NCBI GenBank assembly: GCA_900540475.1
Contig: UQGG01000038.1
Location: 1-64,000 of the forward strand
From: an uncultured Robinsoniella sp.
Lineage (GTDB): Bacteria; Bacillota; Clostridia; Lachnospirales; Lachnospiraceae
DNA: 64,000 bases
Reading direction: 5' to 3'
Shown here: piece by piece, positions 52,433 through 62,240 of the stretch
Layout: each line of letters opens with the position of its first letter
Numbering within the stretch: the first letter of the stretch is position 1
Position numbers and translations under genes: made by a program
Notes under the pieces: model-generated
The model's database searches: none
What the model was told of the DNA's origin: nothing
What the model saw: the letters and a program-made list of their open reading frames with translations, nothing else

Positions 52433-53326
52433 ATGACAAAAAGAGTAGAGAATTTGACAGATATTTTAAAAGATGCAACAGAAAACCAGTATGCAGTGGG
52501 ATCTTTTTCGGCTCGTTATACGAAACTGATCAGACCGATTATTGAGGCAGCTATTAACCGGAAATCTCCTGTGATCGTACAGCTTTCAGAAAAAGAGATT
52601 ATTCGTCATAAGGTGGGGATTGCGGAATTTACAGAGGAATTTTACCGTGTTATGGAAGAACTAAAGCCATCGGTTCCGGTGGCACTGCATTTAGATCATA
52701 CGAAGACCATAGCTGTGATCCAGGAAGCAATTGACCATGGCTTTTCCTCGGTTATGATCGATGCTTCAGAGCTGGAATTTGATGAAAATGTGGCTGTGAC
52801 AAAAAAGGTAACCGGGATTGCGCATCCCGTTGGTGTTACGGTGGAGGCGGAGCTTGGAAAAATAGGTACCACTGATTTTGTTGAAACAGATACCGACGAA
52901 GAGATGTTTACCGATCCAAAGGAAGCACAGGTGTTTTGCAATCTGACGCAGGCGGACTGTCTGGCTGTATCAGTTGGAACGGCACATGGCGTATATACCA
53001 TAAAACAACCCAGCGTAGATTATATGAGAATAGGCAGAATCAATGAGCTTACGGATACACCACTGGTACTCCACGGCGGTTCCGGTGTACCCAGTGATAT
53101 GGTGGCAAAAGCAGCCCGCATGCCTTCCGGCGGCGTCAGCAAGGTGAATATAGCAACAGACCTGGAACTTGAGATGCTGGCAGTAGTGGGACGGGAAGGC
53201 CATATGACCGAAGCGGAGCTAAACAGTTACCCGGAGGATGTAATTGAAAAATCCAGAGAAGCAGTACGCCTGTTGGTGGAAGAAAAAATGGATCATTATC
53301 TGTTCAGCAGCGGGAAGGCATTGTAA
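52433..53326 (+). CDS. Class II fructose/tagatose-bisphosphate aldolase family
   Basis: A zinc-dependent aldolase of 297 residues from ATG 52433, or 301 from GTG 52421; neither has a strong ribosome site. Metal and substrate residues are visible in ALHLDHTKT, VEAELGKIG, VGTAHGVY and LHGGSGVP. It splits a ketose 1-phosphate or 1,6-bisphosphate to dihydroxyacetone phosphate plus an aldehyde. Next to the FGGY kinase it probably cleaves that kinase's product. Confidence 0.88.
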   Translation: MTKRVENLTDILKDATENQYAVGSFSARYTKLIRPIIEAAINRKSPVIVQLSEKEIIRHKVGIAEFTEEFYRVMEELKPSVPVALHLDHTKTIAVIQEAIDHGFSSVMIDASELEFDENVAVTKKVTGIAHPVGVTVEAELGKIGTTDFVETDTDEEMFTDPKEAQVFCNLTQADCLAVSVGTAHGVYTIKQPSVDYMRIGRINELTDTPLVLHGGSGVPSDMVAKAARMPSGGVSKVNIATDLELEMLAVVGREGHMTEAELNSYPEDVIEKSREAVRLLVEEKMDHYLFSSGKAL

Positions 53327-53381
53327 GTTCAGGCTTCTTACTATTACAAAATATAAATATTGATAGAAAGGCAGGGTAACT

Positions 53382-55832
53382 ATGGGAATCAAGGATAAAA
53401 AATTACATATGATTGGGAATGCCCATTTAGATCCGGTATGGCTATGGAACTGGCAGGAAGGATTCCAGGAGGTAAAAGCGACTTTTAAATCGGCGCTGGA
53501 CCGTATGAAAGAAGATGAAAATTTTATATTTACATGCAGTTCTTCCTGCTTTTATGAATGGGTAGAAAAAAATAATCCTGGTATGTTTGCGGAAATTAAA
53601 CAGAGGGTGGCAGAAGGACGCTGGGAAATAGCCGGGGGCTGGTATATCCAGCCGGACTGCAATATACCTTCCGGGGAATCTTATGTCAGACAGGGATTGT
53701 ATGCTCAGCGTTATTTTAAAGAGAAATTTGGAAAGACAGCAGTCACCGGATATAATGTAGACAGTTTTGGACATAATGGAAACCTGCCTCAGATCCTTAA
53801 AAAGAGCGGGTTGGATAACTATGTATTTATGAGACCGATGCCTCTGGAGAAAGGGCTGCCCGGACGTATTTTCTGGTGGAAATCCGAGGATGGTTCAAAG
53901 GTATTGACTTATCGGATTCCGTATGAGTACTGCACCTGGGGAAAAGATCTGGAGAAATATACCGAGCGTTTAAAATGCGAACTGGAGGATGGGGAAGATG
54001 ACCTGATGATGTTCTACGGAGTAGGCAATCACGGGGGCGGACCTACCAGGGAAAATTTAAAGAGTATCTATTCCCTTGGTCTCAGGGAAGATATGCCGGT
54101 CATGGAGATGGGAACTACCACAGAATTTTTTGAAACCATCCGCAGCAATGGGAAGGAATACCATCAGGTAACCGGAGATCTCCAGCATCATGCAAGCGGA
54201 TGTTACAGTGTGATGTCCAGAATCAAACGTGAAAACCGAAGAGCGGAGAATCTGCTGCTGGCTGCGGAGGCATGGAGCACGATAGCAAATAAAGCAGCCG
54301 GACAGGTATATCCGGATGATTTTGAAACAGCTTGGAAAGGTGTTTTGTTCAACCAGTTTCATGATATTCTGGCTGGAACCAGCATTCCGTCTGCTTATGA
54401 AGATGCGTCTTATCTCTATGGACAGGCAATGGCAATTGGGCAGAAGAACCTGAATTACGCAATACAGGCGATATCATGGGATATTGATATAGAAGAAGAT
54501 ATCACTATGAAACCCATTGTCGTATTCAATGCCCATCCATTTAAGGGCAGGATGGTAATCGACCTGGAAGTACGCGGGCTGAATAATGACCAGTATAAGC
54601 TTACGGACAGTGAAGGCAATGTAATCAGAGCCCAGCGGATTCAGTCAGAAGCTGCAGTAAACGGACAGTCCAGGCTTTTGTTTACGGCAGAACTGCCAAG
54701 CATGGGATATGAGGTATTTAAACTGTATCTGAATGTGGAAGAAGCACCGGTATTTGATCATGTCAAAGTAACGGAACATACACTGGAAAACGACAGGTAC
54801 TTTTTGGAATTTAATCCGGTAAGCGGATGTATGAAATGTCTGTTTGATAAAAAGGCGGATCTGGAGATTCTCAGAAGAGAAGGTGCAAGGCTGTCTGTGA
54901 TCGAGGATAAATCCGATACCTGGTCTCATAATAAGTTTAAATTTGATAAAGAAATCGGGGATATGAAGGCTGTCTATCTTCATGTACTGGAAGATGGACC
55001 TGTCCGTTCCACACTGCGGATCAAGTATAAATACAACCAGTCTTATGTTATTTCCGATTTTCGTCTGTACAAAGATCTGGACTATGTAGAAGTTAAGACA
55101 GTGGCAGACTGGAGAGAGCCTCAGACGATGCTGAAGGTGAAATATCCAGTAAGGTTTAATTTCCGCAAGCCGACTTATGAGATTCCATACGGATATATAG
55201 AAAAGAGTGCCAATGGGGAAGAAGAACCGGGACAGACCTGGTTTGATTTTACCGGAGAGCATTTTGAAAAAGGAAAAATGTATGGACTTGCAATTGCAAA
55301 TGATGCGAAATACAGCTATTCCTTTGATGTGGATGAGATGTGTATGACCATATTGAAAAACTCGGTATTTGCCCATCATGATCCCAAACAGCTGGAAGAA
55401 GGCATGGAGTATAAATATGTAGATGAAGGTATTCAGGAATTTACTTATCTGCTGCTGCCTCATGAAGGCACCTGGAAAGATTCAAAGATAGCAGAGCATG
55501 CAGCAGCGTTGAATCAGAGACCGGCTGCCATAATTGAAACCTTCCATGCGGGCAGCCAGCCTCAGAAACAATCGTTTATGGAACTGAAGAGCGACCATGT
55601 GGCAGCGGTAGTCATGAAAGAGGCACAAGACCGTGACGGAATTATTATCCGTGCATACGAGAGGAAGAAACAAAAAGGAAAAGCTGTCCTTAAAGTGCCG
55701 TTTTTAAACAGGGAAACGGTTCTGGATTTTGCTCCGTGTGAGATTAAAACGATTAAAATCCCATACGATGCTTCCAAAGAAATTACAGAAGTTAATATGC
55801 TGGAGTATGAACAGCAGAAAGAGAATTTATAA
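53382..55832 (+). CDS. Alpha-mannosidase, glycoside hydrolase family 38 (first)
   Basis: An 816-residue GH38 enzyme. The zinc-binding HLD (His15, Asp17) in GNAHLDPVWLW and the nucleophile Asp127 in VDSFGHNG are intact, with a further zinc-site segment HDILAGTS in the middle domain. There is no signal peptide, so it works in the cytoplasm on imported oligosaccharides. The family includes mannosylglycerate hydrolase MngB and N-glycan-trimming enzymes. A second, longer GH38 gene lies 3 kb downstream, which suggests that different linkages are handled. Confidence 0.92.
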   Translation: MGIKDKKLHMIGNAHLDPVWLWNWQEGFQEVKATFKSALDRMKEDENFIFTCSSSCFYEWVEKNNPGMFAEIKQRVAEGRWEIAGGWYIQPDCNIPSGESYVRQGLYAQRYFKEKFGKTAVTGYNVDSFGHNGNLPQILKKSGLDNYVFMRPMPLEKGLPGRIFWWKSEDGSKVLTYRIPYEYCTWGKDLEKYTERLKCELEDGEDDLMMFYGVGNHGGGPTRENLKSIYSLGLREDMPVMEMGTTTEFFETIRSNGKEYHQVTGDLQHHASGCYSVMSRIKRENRRAENLLLAAEAWSTIANKAAGQVYPDDFETAWKGVLFNQFHDILAGTSIPSAYEDASYLYGQAMAIGQKNLNYAIQAISWDIDIEEDITMKPIVVFNAHPFKGRMVIDLEVRGLNNDQYKLTDSEGNVIRAQRIQSEAAVNGQSRLLFTAELPSMGYEVFKLYLNVEEAPVFDHVKVTEHTLENDRYFLEFNPVSGCMKCLFDKKADLEILRREGARLSVIEDKSDTWSHNKFKFDKEIGDMKAVYLHVLEDGPVRSTLRIKYKYNQSYVISDFRLYKDLDYVEVKTVADWREPQTMLKVKYPVRFNFRKPTYEIPYGYIEKSANGEEEPGQTWFDFTGEHFEKGKMYGLAIANDAKYSYSFDVDEMCMTILKNSVFAHHDPKQLEEGMEYKYVDEGIQEFTYLLLPHEGTWKDSKIAEHAAALNQRPAAIIETFHAGSQPQKQSFMELKSDHVAAVVMKEAQDRDGIIIRAYERKKQKGKAVLKVPFLNRETVLDFAPCEIKTIKIPYDASKEITEVNMLEYEQQKENL

Positions 55833-55835
55833 TAG

Positions 55836-55864
55836 TTTGGTATATGCTTCATTAGTGGTATAAT
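55836..55864 (+). promoter_or_regulatory. Possible internal promoter
   Basis: A perfect TATAAT at 55859-55864 has only a weak -35 (TTTGGT at 55836-55841, 17-base spacer). It lies in the 104-base gap before the acid-sugar kinase gene and might give it independent expression. Confidence 0.4.
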
Positions 55865-55936
55865 AAACGGTAGTGTGTATATTTTAGGGAGCCGCCCGGT
55901 TTATTCGGAATTACAGCAAAAGTCAGGAGATAAAAA

Positions 55937-57217
55937 ATGCCATATACAGTAGTAATTGCAGATGATGTTACAGGAGCTAATGATATCGGAATTATGTACG
56001 GAAACTCAGATCTTGAGACAATTGTGTACAGCTATGGAGACGGTAATCAGACCAGTTATGATGAAGGTGAGGTTGTCATTATTGATACTGATTCCAGATT
56101 TGATACCTGTGAGGATGCTTACAGAAAGGTATATGATGCCGTCAGCCAGGTGAAAAGTCCTCAGGTGAAGCAGTATATAGATAAACAGTGTTCGGTATTC
56201 CGCGGAAATATAGGAGCAGAATTTGATGCTATGCTGGATGCTCTTTCAGAGGATTTTGCAGTAGTGGTTCTGGGATTTCCGGATAACGGAAGAACCACAA
56301 TCCACAGTGAACATTATGTACACGGGGTACTGCTTGCCGATTCTCAGTTTAAGCAGGATCCGGTGCATCCCATGACTAAGTCAAGCCTTGTTGAAATTTT
56401 GCAGGAACAGACAAGCCGTAAAGTGGGTGCAATCACTTATGAAGTGACTGACCAGGGCAGTGAGGCGGTAAAAAAGGCGGTAGATGAATGCCGTAATCTC
56501 TATAATTATGTGATTATGGATGTGCGGAATAATGAAGATCTGGCTATACTGGCTAAGGCACTTTTTGATGAAAAGATCATCTGCGGAAGCTCTGCATTAT
56601 CGAAATACCTGGCTGAAATTTATGTTCGCGGACAATCCAGGGTACCAGTTTCTGAAACAAAAATAGAAGAGGCAGAAAAAAGAGTTCTATGTATGGCTGG
56701 CAGCCTGACACCCCAGACTACTGCACAGACAGCCTATATGAAAAGCCAGGGATACCCGGTTATTGAATTGAATACGAAGCTGTTATTTGATGATGGATCA
56801 AAGCAGCAGGAATGCAGCCGGGTATTAAATGAGGTGAAAAAAGCATATGAAAATTCAGTGTTTGTAATGCTTCATTCTATGAATTCCAGGGAAGATGTGG
56901 AGGAGACGAAACACATTGCAGCGGCAAAAGGAATGGATAATACACAGGTTTCTACCATGGTGTCCGGTACGCTTGCCATGATTTCCCAACAGGTAATTCG
57001 GGATTATGAGATCAGGAGGATCATTGTATGCGGAGGAGACACCAGCGCATCTTTATGTTCCAGTCTGAATATCCGGGGAATGCGCATTTTAGAAGAAATT
57101 GAGCCTGGGCTTCCTACCTGTCAGAGTATTGACAGTCCTTATTATAAAATGGTATTGAAATCCGGGAGCTTTGGAACAGAATTATTTGTGGAAAAAGCAA
57201 TGAATATGTTGTTATAA
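55937..57217 (+). CDS. Four-carbon acid sugar kinase family protein (DUF1537, OtnK/DtnK-like)
   Basis: A 426-residue protein with the N-terminal ADDVTGANDIG motif of the family and the C-terminal nucleotide-binding block RIIVCGGDTSASLC. Characterised members phosphorylate 3-oxo-tetronates and related acids derived from threonate and erythronate. Presence in a mannosidase locus suggests that the glycan or conjugate contains a sugar acid. The function there is inferred. Confidence 0.85.
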   Translation: MPYTVVIADDVTGANDIGIMYGNSDLETIVYSYGDGNQTSYDEGEVVIIDTDSRFDTCEDAYRKVYDAVSQVKSPQVKQYIDKQCSVFRGNIGAEFDAMLDALSEDFAVVVLGFPDNGRTTIHSEHYVHGVLLADSQFKQDPVHPMTKSSLVEILQEQTSRKVGAITYEVTDQGSEAVKKAVDECRNLYNYVIMDVRNNEDLAILAKALFDEKIICGSSALSKYLAEIYVRGQSRVPVSETKIEEAEKRVLCMAGSLTPQTTAQTAYMKSQGYPVIELNTKLLFDDGSKQQECSRVLNEVKKAYENSVFVMLHSMNSREDVEETKHIAAAKGMDNTQVSTMVSGTLAMISQQVIRDYEIRRIIVCGGDTSASLCSSLNIRGMRILEEIEPGLPTCQSIDSPYYKMVLKSGSFGTELFVEKAMNMLL

Positions 57218-57237
57218 CCGCAGAAATATCTGCGGTT
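57216..57237 (+). terminator. Stem-loop at the stop of the acid-sugar kinase gene
   Basis: AACCGCAGA and TCTGCGGTT form a perfect nine-pair hairpin with an AATA loop, starting within the stop codon. The T run is minimal, so it may be an attenuator or mRNA-processing signal before the SIS-domain gene. Confidence 0.5.
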
Positions 57238-57253
57238 TCCAGGGGGTATAAGG

Positions 57254-57892
57254 ATGAAAATTTATAATCATATTACACAATTGTTGATGAGGTATCCGGT
57301 ATTGCAGGGATGTGAATCCGATATTTGGTCTGCATTTACCTGCATACGGGACTCCTTTCGTAAAGGCGGGATGCTTCTCGTCTGCGGAAACGGAGGAAGC
57401 GGGGCAGATTCGGAGCACATCGTAGGTGAACTGATGAAGGAATTTGCAATTAAACGGCCGTTATCTTCGGAAATGAAAGCAAAGCTAAAAAATATTTCTC
57501 TGGAATATGGTGATCTGCTGGCGGAGCATTTACAGGGAGGACTTCCTGCGGTAACTCTTACCAGTAATATTGCATTGTCTACGGCGTTTGCCAATGATGC
57601 AGTACCAGAGTTAGTATTTGCACAGCAGGTTTACGGATATGGAGACGAAAAAAGTGCACTGATGGGAATCAGTACTTCCGGTAATTCTAAGAATGTGATT
57701 TATGCAGTGGAGACGGCGAAGGCACTGGGCATGAAAACAATCGGAATGACCGGGGAAAAGGGCGGAGTGCTTAAGGAACTGTGCGATGTATGCATCTGTG
57801 TACCGGCTGTGGAAACACCCAATATACAGGAACTTCATCTGCCGGTTTACCATACAGTCTGTATGATGCTGGAGGAGGAATTTTTTGGATGA
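57254..57892 (+). CDS. SIS-domain sugar-phosphate isomerase (GmhA-like)
   Basis: A 212-residue SIS protein. The sugar-phosphate loop GNGGSGADSEHIVGEL near residues 45-60 closely resembles sedoheptulose-7-phosphate isomerase GmhA, and a second serine loop ISTSGNSKN follows. It probably isomerises an aldose/ketose phosphate in this pathway. The lack of other heptose genes nearby argues against lipopolysaccharide heptose synthesis. Its end overlaps the ROK kinase start. Confidence 0.85.
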   Translation: MKIYNHITQLLMRYPVLQGCESDIWSAFTCIRDSFRKGGMLLVCGNGGSGADSEHIVGELMKEFAIKRPLSSEMKAKLKNISLEYGDLLAEHLQGGLPAVTLTSNIALSTAFANDAVPELVFAQQVYGYGDEKSALMGISTSGNSKNVIYAVETAKALGMKTIGMTGEKGGVLKELCDVCICVPAVETPNIQELHLPVYHTVCMMLEEEFFG

Positions 57893-58860
57893 GTTATTTG
57901 GCTGGGATTGATATTGGCGGCACAAAATGTGCGGTAAGTATTGGAAAAACTACGGAAGATGACGGGGTAAAGATCTGTTATAAAGAAAAGTTCCCCACTC
58001 CTGAGTCACCGGTGGAGGCAGTGCACAAGATGACAGAAACTCTTTCTGCAATGTTGGCAGCTCATCCGGAAATAGCGCTAAAAGCCATTGGAATCAGCTG
58101 CGGAAGTCCGCTGGATTCTAAAAAAGGAGTCATTATGTGTCCGCCGAATCTGCCGAACTGGGATCATATAGACGTAGTTACGCCTTTTGTAAAACTGTTT
58201 GGTGTTCCGGTTCAGGTACAAAACGATGCAAATGCATGCGGACTTGCAGAATGGCTGTGGGGAGCGGGAAGAGGCACGCATAATATGATATTTCTCACAT
58301 TTGGTACGGGTCTTGGTGCGGGACTGATACTGGATGGAAGGCTATACTGCGGGACCTGTGATATGGCAGGGGAAGTGGGGCATGTGCGCCTGTCAGAGGA
58401 TGGACCGGAAGGCTATGGAAAAAAGGGATCTTTTGAAGGCTTTTGCAGCGGCGGCGGAATTGCCAGGTTTGCGGTTCCATATATTGAGGAATGGATCAGA
58501 AAGGGAGGAAAGACACAGATTTTAAAACCGGGGAAAACACCCGGGGAGATTACTACGGCAGACATCGGTTCGGCAGCAGGAGCTGGAGACGAACTGGCAC
58601 TTGATCTGTTGAAAAAGGCAGGTGAAAATCTGGGAAAAGGTCTCTCTATGCTGATTGATATCCTGAATCCGGAGAGAATTGTAATCGGAAGTATTTATCT
58701 GCGGCAGGAAGATATTCTCAGGGAACCAATGCTGGAGGTCATCCGAAGGGAAACATTGTTACAGAACCGGCAGGTATGTCAGATTGTGCCGGCGGGACTG
58801 GGAGAACAACTGGGAGATTATGCTGCTTTATCCGTGGCAGGGAATCTTCTGAGGCAGTAA
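57889..58860 (+). CDS. ROK-family sugar kinase
   Basis: A 323-residue ROK protein. GGAGGAGG lies before ATG 57889, which overlaps the previous stop (ATGA); the longer frame from 57781 is not needed. ATP-binding DIGGTKCAVSIG and the catalytic Asp in VQNDANACGLAE are present. No N-terminal DNA-binding domain exists, so it is an enzyme and not a repressor. The usual zinc motif CxCGxxGC after GEVGH is missing (GYGKKGSFEGFCSGG). It likely phosphorylates mannose, fructose or an N-acetyl-hexosamine. Confidence 0.88.
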   Translation: MSYLAGIDIGGTKCAVSIGKTTEDDGVKICYKEKFPTPESPVEAVHKMTETLSAMLAAHPEIALKAIGISCGSPLDSKKGVIMCPPNLPNWDHIDVVTPFVKLFGVPVQVQNDANACGLAEWLWGAGRGTHNMIFLTFGTGLGAGLILDGRLYCGTCDMAGEVGHVRLSEDGPEGYGKKGSFEGFCSGGGIARFAVPYIEEWIRKGGKTQILKPGKTPGEITTADIGSAAGAGDELALDLLKKAGENLGKGLSMLIDILNPERIVIGSIYLRQEDILREPMLEVIRRETLLQNRQVCQIVPAGLGEQLGDYAALSVAGNLLRQ

Positions 58861-58963
58861 CCACAGTGTCAGCGCTGCCTGTTCTGCGGACGCGCTGCCG
58901 TCAATACATATCGTGAATTGGGCATGCAGTGAAAGAAATGAATTTTCTACAGGAGGTATTCGA

Positions 58964-61900
58964 TTGAAGGTAAAAGATCCGAATTTTATATGGGAGAAGA
59001 TCCGCAAATATATGGATGAAGATATCTGGCCTGCCAGATACCGTGAAGTTGTGGAACTGGATGAATGGAAATACATAGAACATCATATGGATGAACGCAT
59101 AAATGATGCCTGTAATATTAATTATGATGACAGCAGCTGGCAGAGTTTCCGGCTATGGGATACCTGGGGCGGCTATGATAAGGTAGCCTGGTTCCGTACC
59201 AGCGTGAAAGTGCCGGAAGTCTTTATGGACGGGCAGACGGCACTAAAGCTCTCGGTTGGTCCCCGGGACGGTGGAGAATCTACGGCTGAAGTATTGCTGT
59301 ATATCAACGGAAACCCTGTTCAGGGAATTGATGTCTGGCATGAAGAAGCGCTTCTTGATAAAGCGTTATTTCAGGATGGGGATACTCTGCATATTGCGCT
59401 GAAGGCATGGAGCGGAGTGTTGGTACCGCCCAGAATGCGGACTTTTAAGATTGCGCAGCTGGTAAAACTGGATATGCAGTCAGATCGATTTTACTATGTC
59501 ATAGATACACTGCTGCGCTGTGTGAAGCTTTTGGATGAGGATGACCTGCGAAGGATAAAATTGACCCAGGTATTAAATGAGACATTTTCTAAAGTGAATT
59601 TTCTGGAATATAAAGAAGAGGGCTATTATCAGTCCGTCAGGGAAGCGCTGGCATATGTGCTTGAACAGCTGGAGCATTATGCAAAAGTGGAAGAAATAAA
59701 ACCCACCGTATATGGGGTGGGACATTCCCATATTGATATGGCGTGGTTATGGCGGCTCTGTGCTACCAGAGAAAAAGCATCCAGGACTTTTTCCACTGTA
59801 TTAAATCTGATGAAACAATATCCGGAGTATAGATTTATGCATACATCTCCACAGCTGTATAAGTTTTTGAAGGAAGATTATCCGGAAATCTATAGTCAGG
59901 TGAAAGAAAAAATTGCAGAAGGCCAGTGGGAAATCACGGGTGGAATGTGGGTTGAACCCGACACGAATGTACCATCGGGTGAGTCTCTGGTACGGCAGTT
60001 TATTTATGGAAAACGATTTATAAAAGAAGAGTTCGGGCAGGAGACGAATCTGGTATGGCTCCCGGATGTATTTGGATATTCCGGTGCGCTGCCGCAGATT
60101 ATGAAAAAAGCAGGAATGAAATACTTTATGACCACCAAGATCAGCTGGAACCAGTATAATCATTTTCCGTACGATACGTTTAACTGGAAAGGCATAGACG
60201 GAACCAGTATCTTTACGCATTTTATAACGACGCCGGAAGATGGTTCCTGGTTCTATACCTATAATGGGCATATGGACCCGGAAGAAGTAACCGGGGTATG
60301 GAAAAATTACAAAGATAAGGATAAAAATGATGAGCTTTTAATAGCCTTTGGATGGGGAGATGGCGGGGGCGGTCCAACAAGAGAAATGTTGGAGCAAAGC
60401 CGTGTCATGAAAAATATCCCCGGTATTCCGAGAGTAGAAATGGATACGGCGGAGCACTATTTTGAGCGCATTTACGACCATGTGGATCACACTAAGCTGG
60501 GTACCTGGGATGGAGAACTCTATTTTGAACTTCATCGGGGGACTTATACCTCACAGGCTGCCAATAAGAAGTTTAACCGCCAGTCTGAGGTGCTGCTCCA
60601 CAATATTGAATTCCTGTCCAGCATGTCAGTTATCCTTGGCGCAGCTTCCAGCTATCCCCGGGAGACATTGGATATTCTCTGGGAGAAGGTTTTGCTGAAC
60701 CAGTTTCACGATATTCTTCCCGGATCATCTATTCGTCAGGTATACGAGGATACCACCAGAGATTATCTGGAAATTGCAGATAAGGGCGGGGAGCTTTGCC
60801 GGCAGGTTCAGACAGCGCTTATGGCAGCAGTCAGAGTGAATGAGGATTCCATTGCAGTGTATAATACAACAGGATTCTTAAGAGACGATATTCTATTCCT
60901 GCCTTATGGGGAGCGGTGCAATCCTTCCTCGGAATTTGCGTATGAATCGGTAAAGCTTGAAAGCCAGAAAACAGAAGAGGGTATGCTGATATATATAAAA
61001 GATATTCCTTCCTATGGGTATAAGATGATTCATTATTCTAATCCGCCAAAAGCCAGTCTGAACATTCAGGCACCCCATCCGGAAGCGCCACCTCTTGTGA
61101 AGGTTACGCAGACAAGTATGGAAAATGCTTTTTATCAGATCAAACTGAACGCAAATGGCGAGATTGCTTATTTATATGATAAAGAGAACAGACGTGAGAT
61201 CAGCTGCAGCACCCCGATGAATCAGCTGCAGGCATACGAAGACAAGCCCCAGCGTTTCGATGCATGGGATATTGATGTATATTATAAAGAAAAACCATAC
61301 GGACCATTTCAGCTTGTAAAAACGGAAGTGGTAGAATCAGGATCACTGAGGGGTGTCTTACGTCAGGTATGGATATTCAACCGTTCGGTAATAACCCAGG
61401 ATATGATTTTGTATTCCAACAGCAGAAGAATTGATTTTAAGACAACAGCTGACTGGAAAGAAGAGCAGGTGCTTCTGAAGGTATATTTTCCTGTGGATGT
61501 GCACTGTGAAGAGGCAGCGTATGAGATTCAGTTTGGTAATATAAAGCGTCCTACCCATACAAATAATGAATGGGATTTTGCGAAGTTTGAAGTATGCGGA
61601 CATCGGTGGGCAGATTTGTCTGAAGGAAATTATGGCGTATCCATTATGAACGATTGTAAATACGGTTATGATATCCATGGGAATATACTGGGACTTACCC
61701 TGATTAAATCAGCGATACGGCCGGATGAGACTGCGGACCGGAAGATTCATGAATTTACCTATTCCCTGTATCCCCACGGCGGAAGTGTTACCGATTGTGA
61801 GGTACAAAAAGAAGCTATGATGCTGAATATGCCTTTGCTTTACACTTATGTCGAAAAGCTGGAAAGTGATAAGTGCGGTGCTGCATCCGGGGAGGGAGTG

Positions 61901-62182
61901 ACCGAGACATCCTACTCCCTGTTAGAGACTGACTGCAGCCACATTGTGATCGATACGGTTAAAAAGGCGGAAGCAGAAGAGGCTTATATTGTCCGTTTAT
62001 ATGAATTTAAAAATGCAAAAGAGCCGGGTATCAGACTGAAGTTTCATTTCCCGGTGAAGCGGGTGCTGGAAACCAATCTCTGTGAGGAAGAGATGCAGGA
62101 GCTGAAGGTGAATGACGAAGAAATTGAATTTGAGATCGGGTGTTTTGAAATAAAGACATTTAAGATTTATACCTGGGTTTGA
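58964..62182 (+). CDS. Alpha-mannosidase, glycoside hydrolase family 38 (second, long form)
   Basis: A GH38 enzyme of 1072 residues starting at TTG 58964 behind AGGAGGT; the open frame begins at 58913. An N-terminal beta-sandwich of about 240 residues is absent from the first GH38 protein. Zinc ligands His256 and Asp258 in HSHIDMAWLW and nucleophile Asp368 in LPDVFGYSG are intact. The architecture is that of cytoplasmic, class II-type alpha-mannosidases such as yeast Ams1 and bacterial homologues. It probably removes non-reducing alpha-mannose from imported glycans. Confidence 0.92.
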   Translation: MKVKDPNFIWEKIRKYMDEDIWPARYREVVELDEWKYIEHHMDERINDACNINYDDSSWQSFRLWDTWGGYDKVAWFRTSVKVPEVFMDGQTALKLSVGPRDGGESTAEVLLYINGNPVQGIDVWHEEALLDKALFQDGDTLHIALKAWSGVLVPPRMRTFKIAQLVKLDMQSDRFYYVIDTLLRCVKLLDEDDLRRIKLTQVLNETFSKVNFLEYKEEGYYQSVREALAYVLEQLEHYAKVEEIKPTVYGVGHSHIDMAWLWRLCATREKASRTFSTVLNLMKQYPEYRFMHTSPQLYKFLKEDYPEIYSQVKEKIAEGQWEITGGMWVEPDTNVPSGESLVRQFIYGKRFIKEEFGQETNLVWLPDVFGYSGALPQIMKKAGMKYFMTTKISWNQYNHFPYDTFNWKGIDGTSIFTHFITTPEDGSWFYTYNGHMDPEEVTGVWKNYKDKDKNDELLIAFGWGDGGGGPTREMLEQSRVMKNIPGIPRVEMDTAEHYFERIYDHVDHTKLGTWDGELYFELHRGTYTSQAANKKFNRQSEVLLHNIEFLSSMSVILGAASSYPRETLDILWEKVLLNQFHDILPGSSIRQVYEDTTRDYLEIADKGGELCRQVQTALMAAVRVNEDSIAVYNTTGFLRDDILFLPYGERCNPSSEFAYESVKLESQKTEEGMLIYIKDIPSYGYKMIHYSNPPKASLNIQAPHPEAPPLVKVTQTSMENAFYQIKLNANGEIAYLYDKENRREISCSTPMNQLQAYEDKPQRFDAWDIDVYYKEKPYGPFQLVKTEVVESGSLRGVLRQVWIFNRSVITQDMILYSNSRRIDFKTTADWKEEQVLLKVYFPVDVHCEEAAYEIQFGNIKRPTHTNNEWDFAKFEVCGHRWADLSEGNYGVSIMNDCKYGYDIHGNILGLTLIKSAIRPDETADRKIHEFTYSLYPHGGSVTDCEVQKEAMMLNMPLLYTYVEKLESDKCGAASGEGVTETSYSLLETDCSHIVIDTVKKAEAEEAYIVRLYEFKNAKEPGIRLKFHFPVKRVLETNLCEEEMQELKVNDEEIEFEIGCFEIKTFKIYTWV

Positions 62183-62240
62183 TCATTCATTGCAGAGCAA
62201 TTTTAAACACGAGCAGGAAGAAAGAAGAGGATTCTACAGA

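Noticed and set aside
54645..55463. 272-codon minus-strand frame opposite the first GH38 gene
   Set aside because: It is a shadow of the mannosidase gene; the plus strand carries catalytic motifs.
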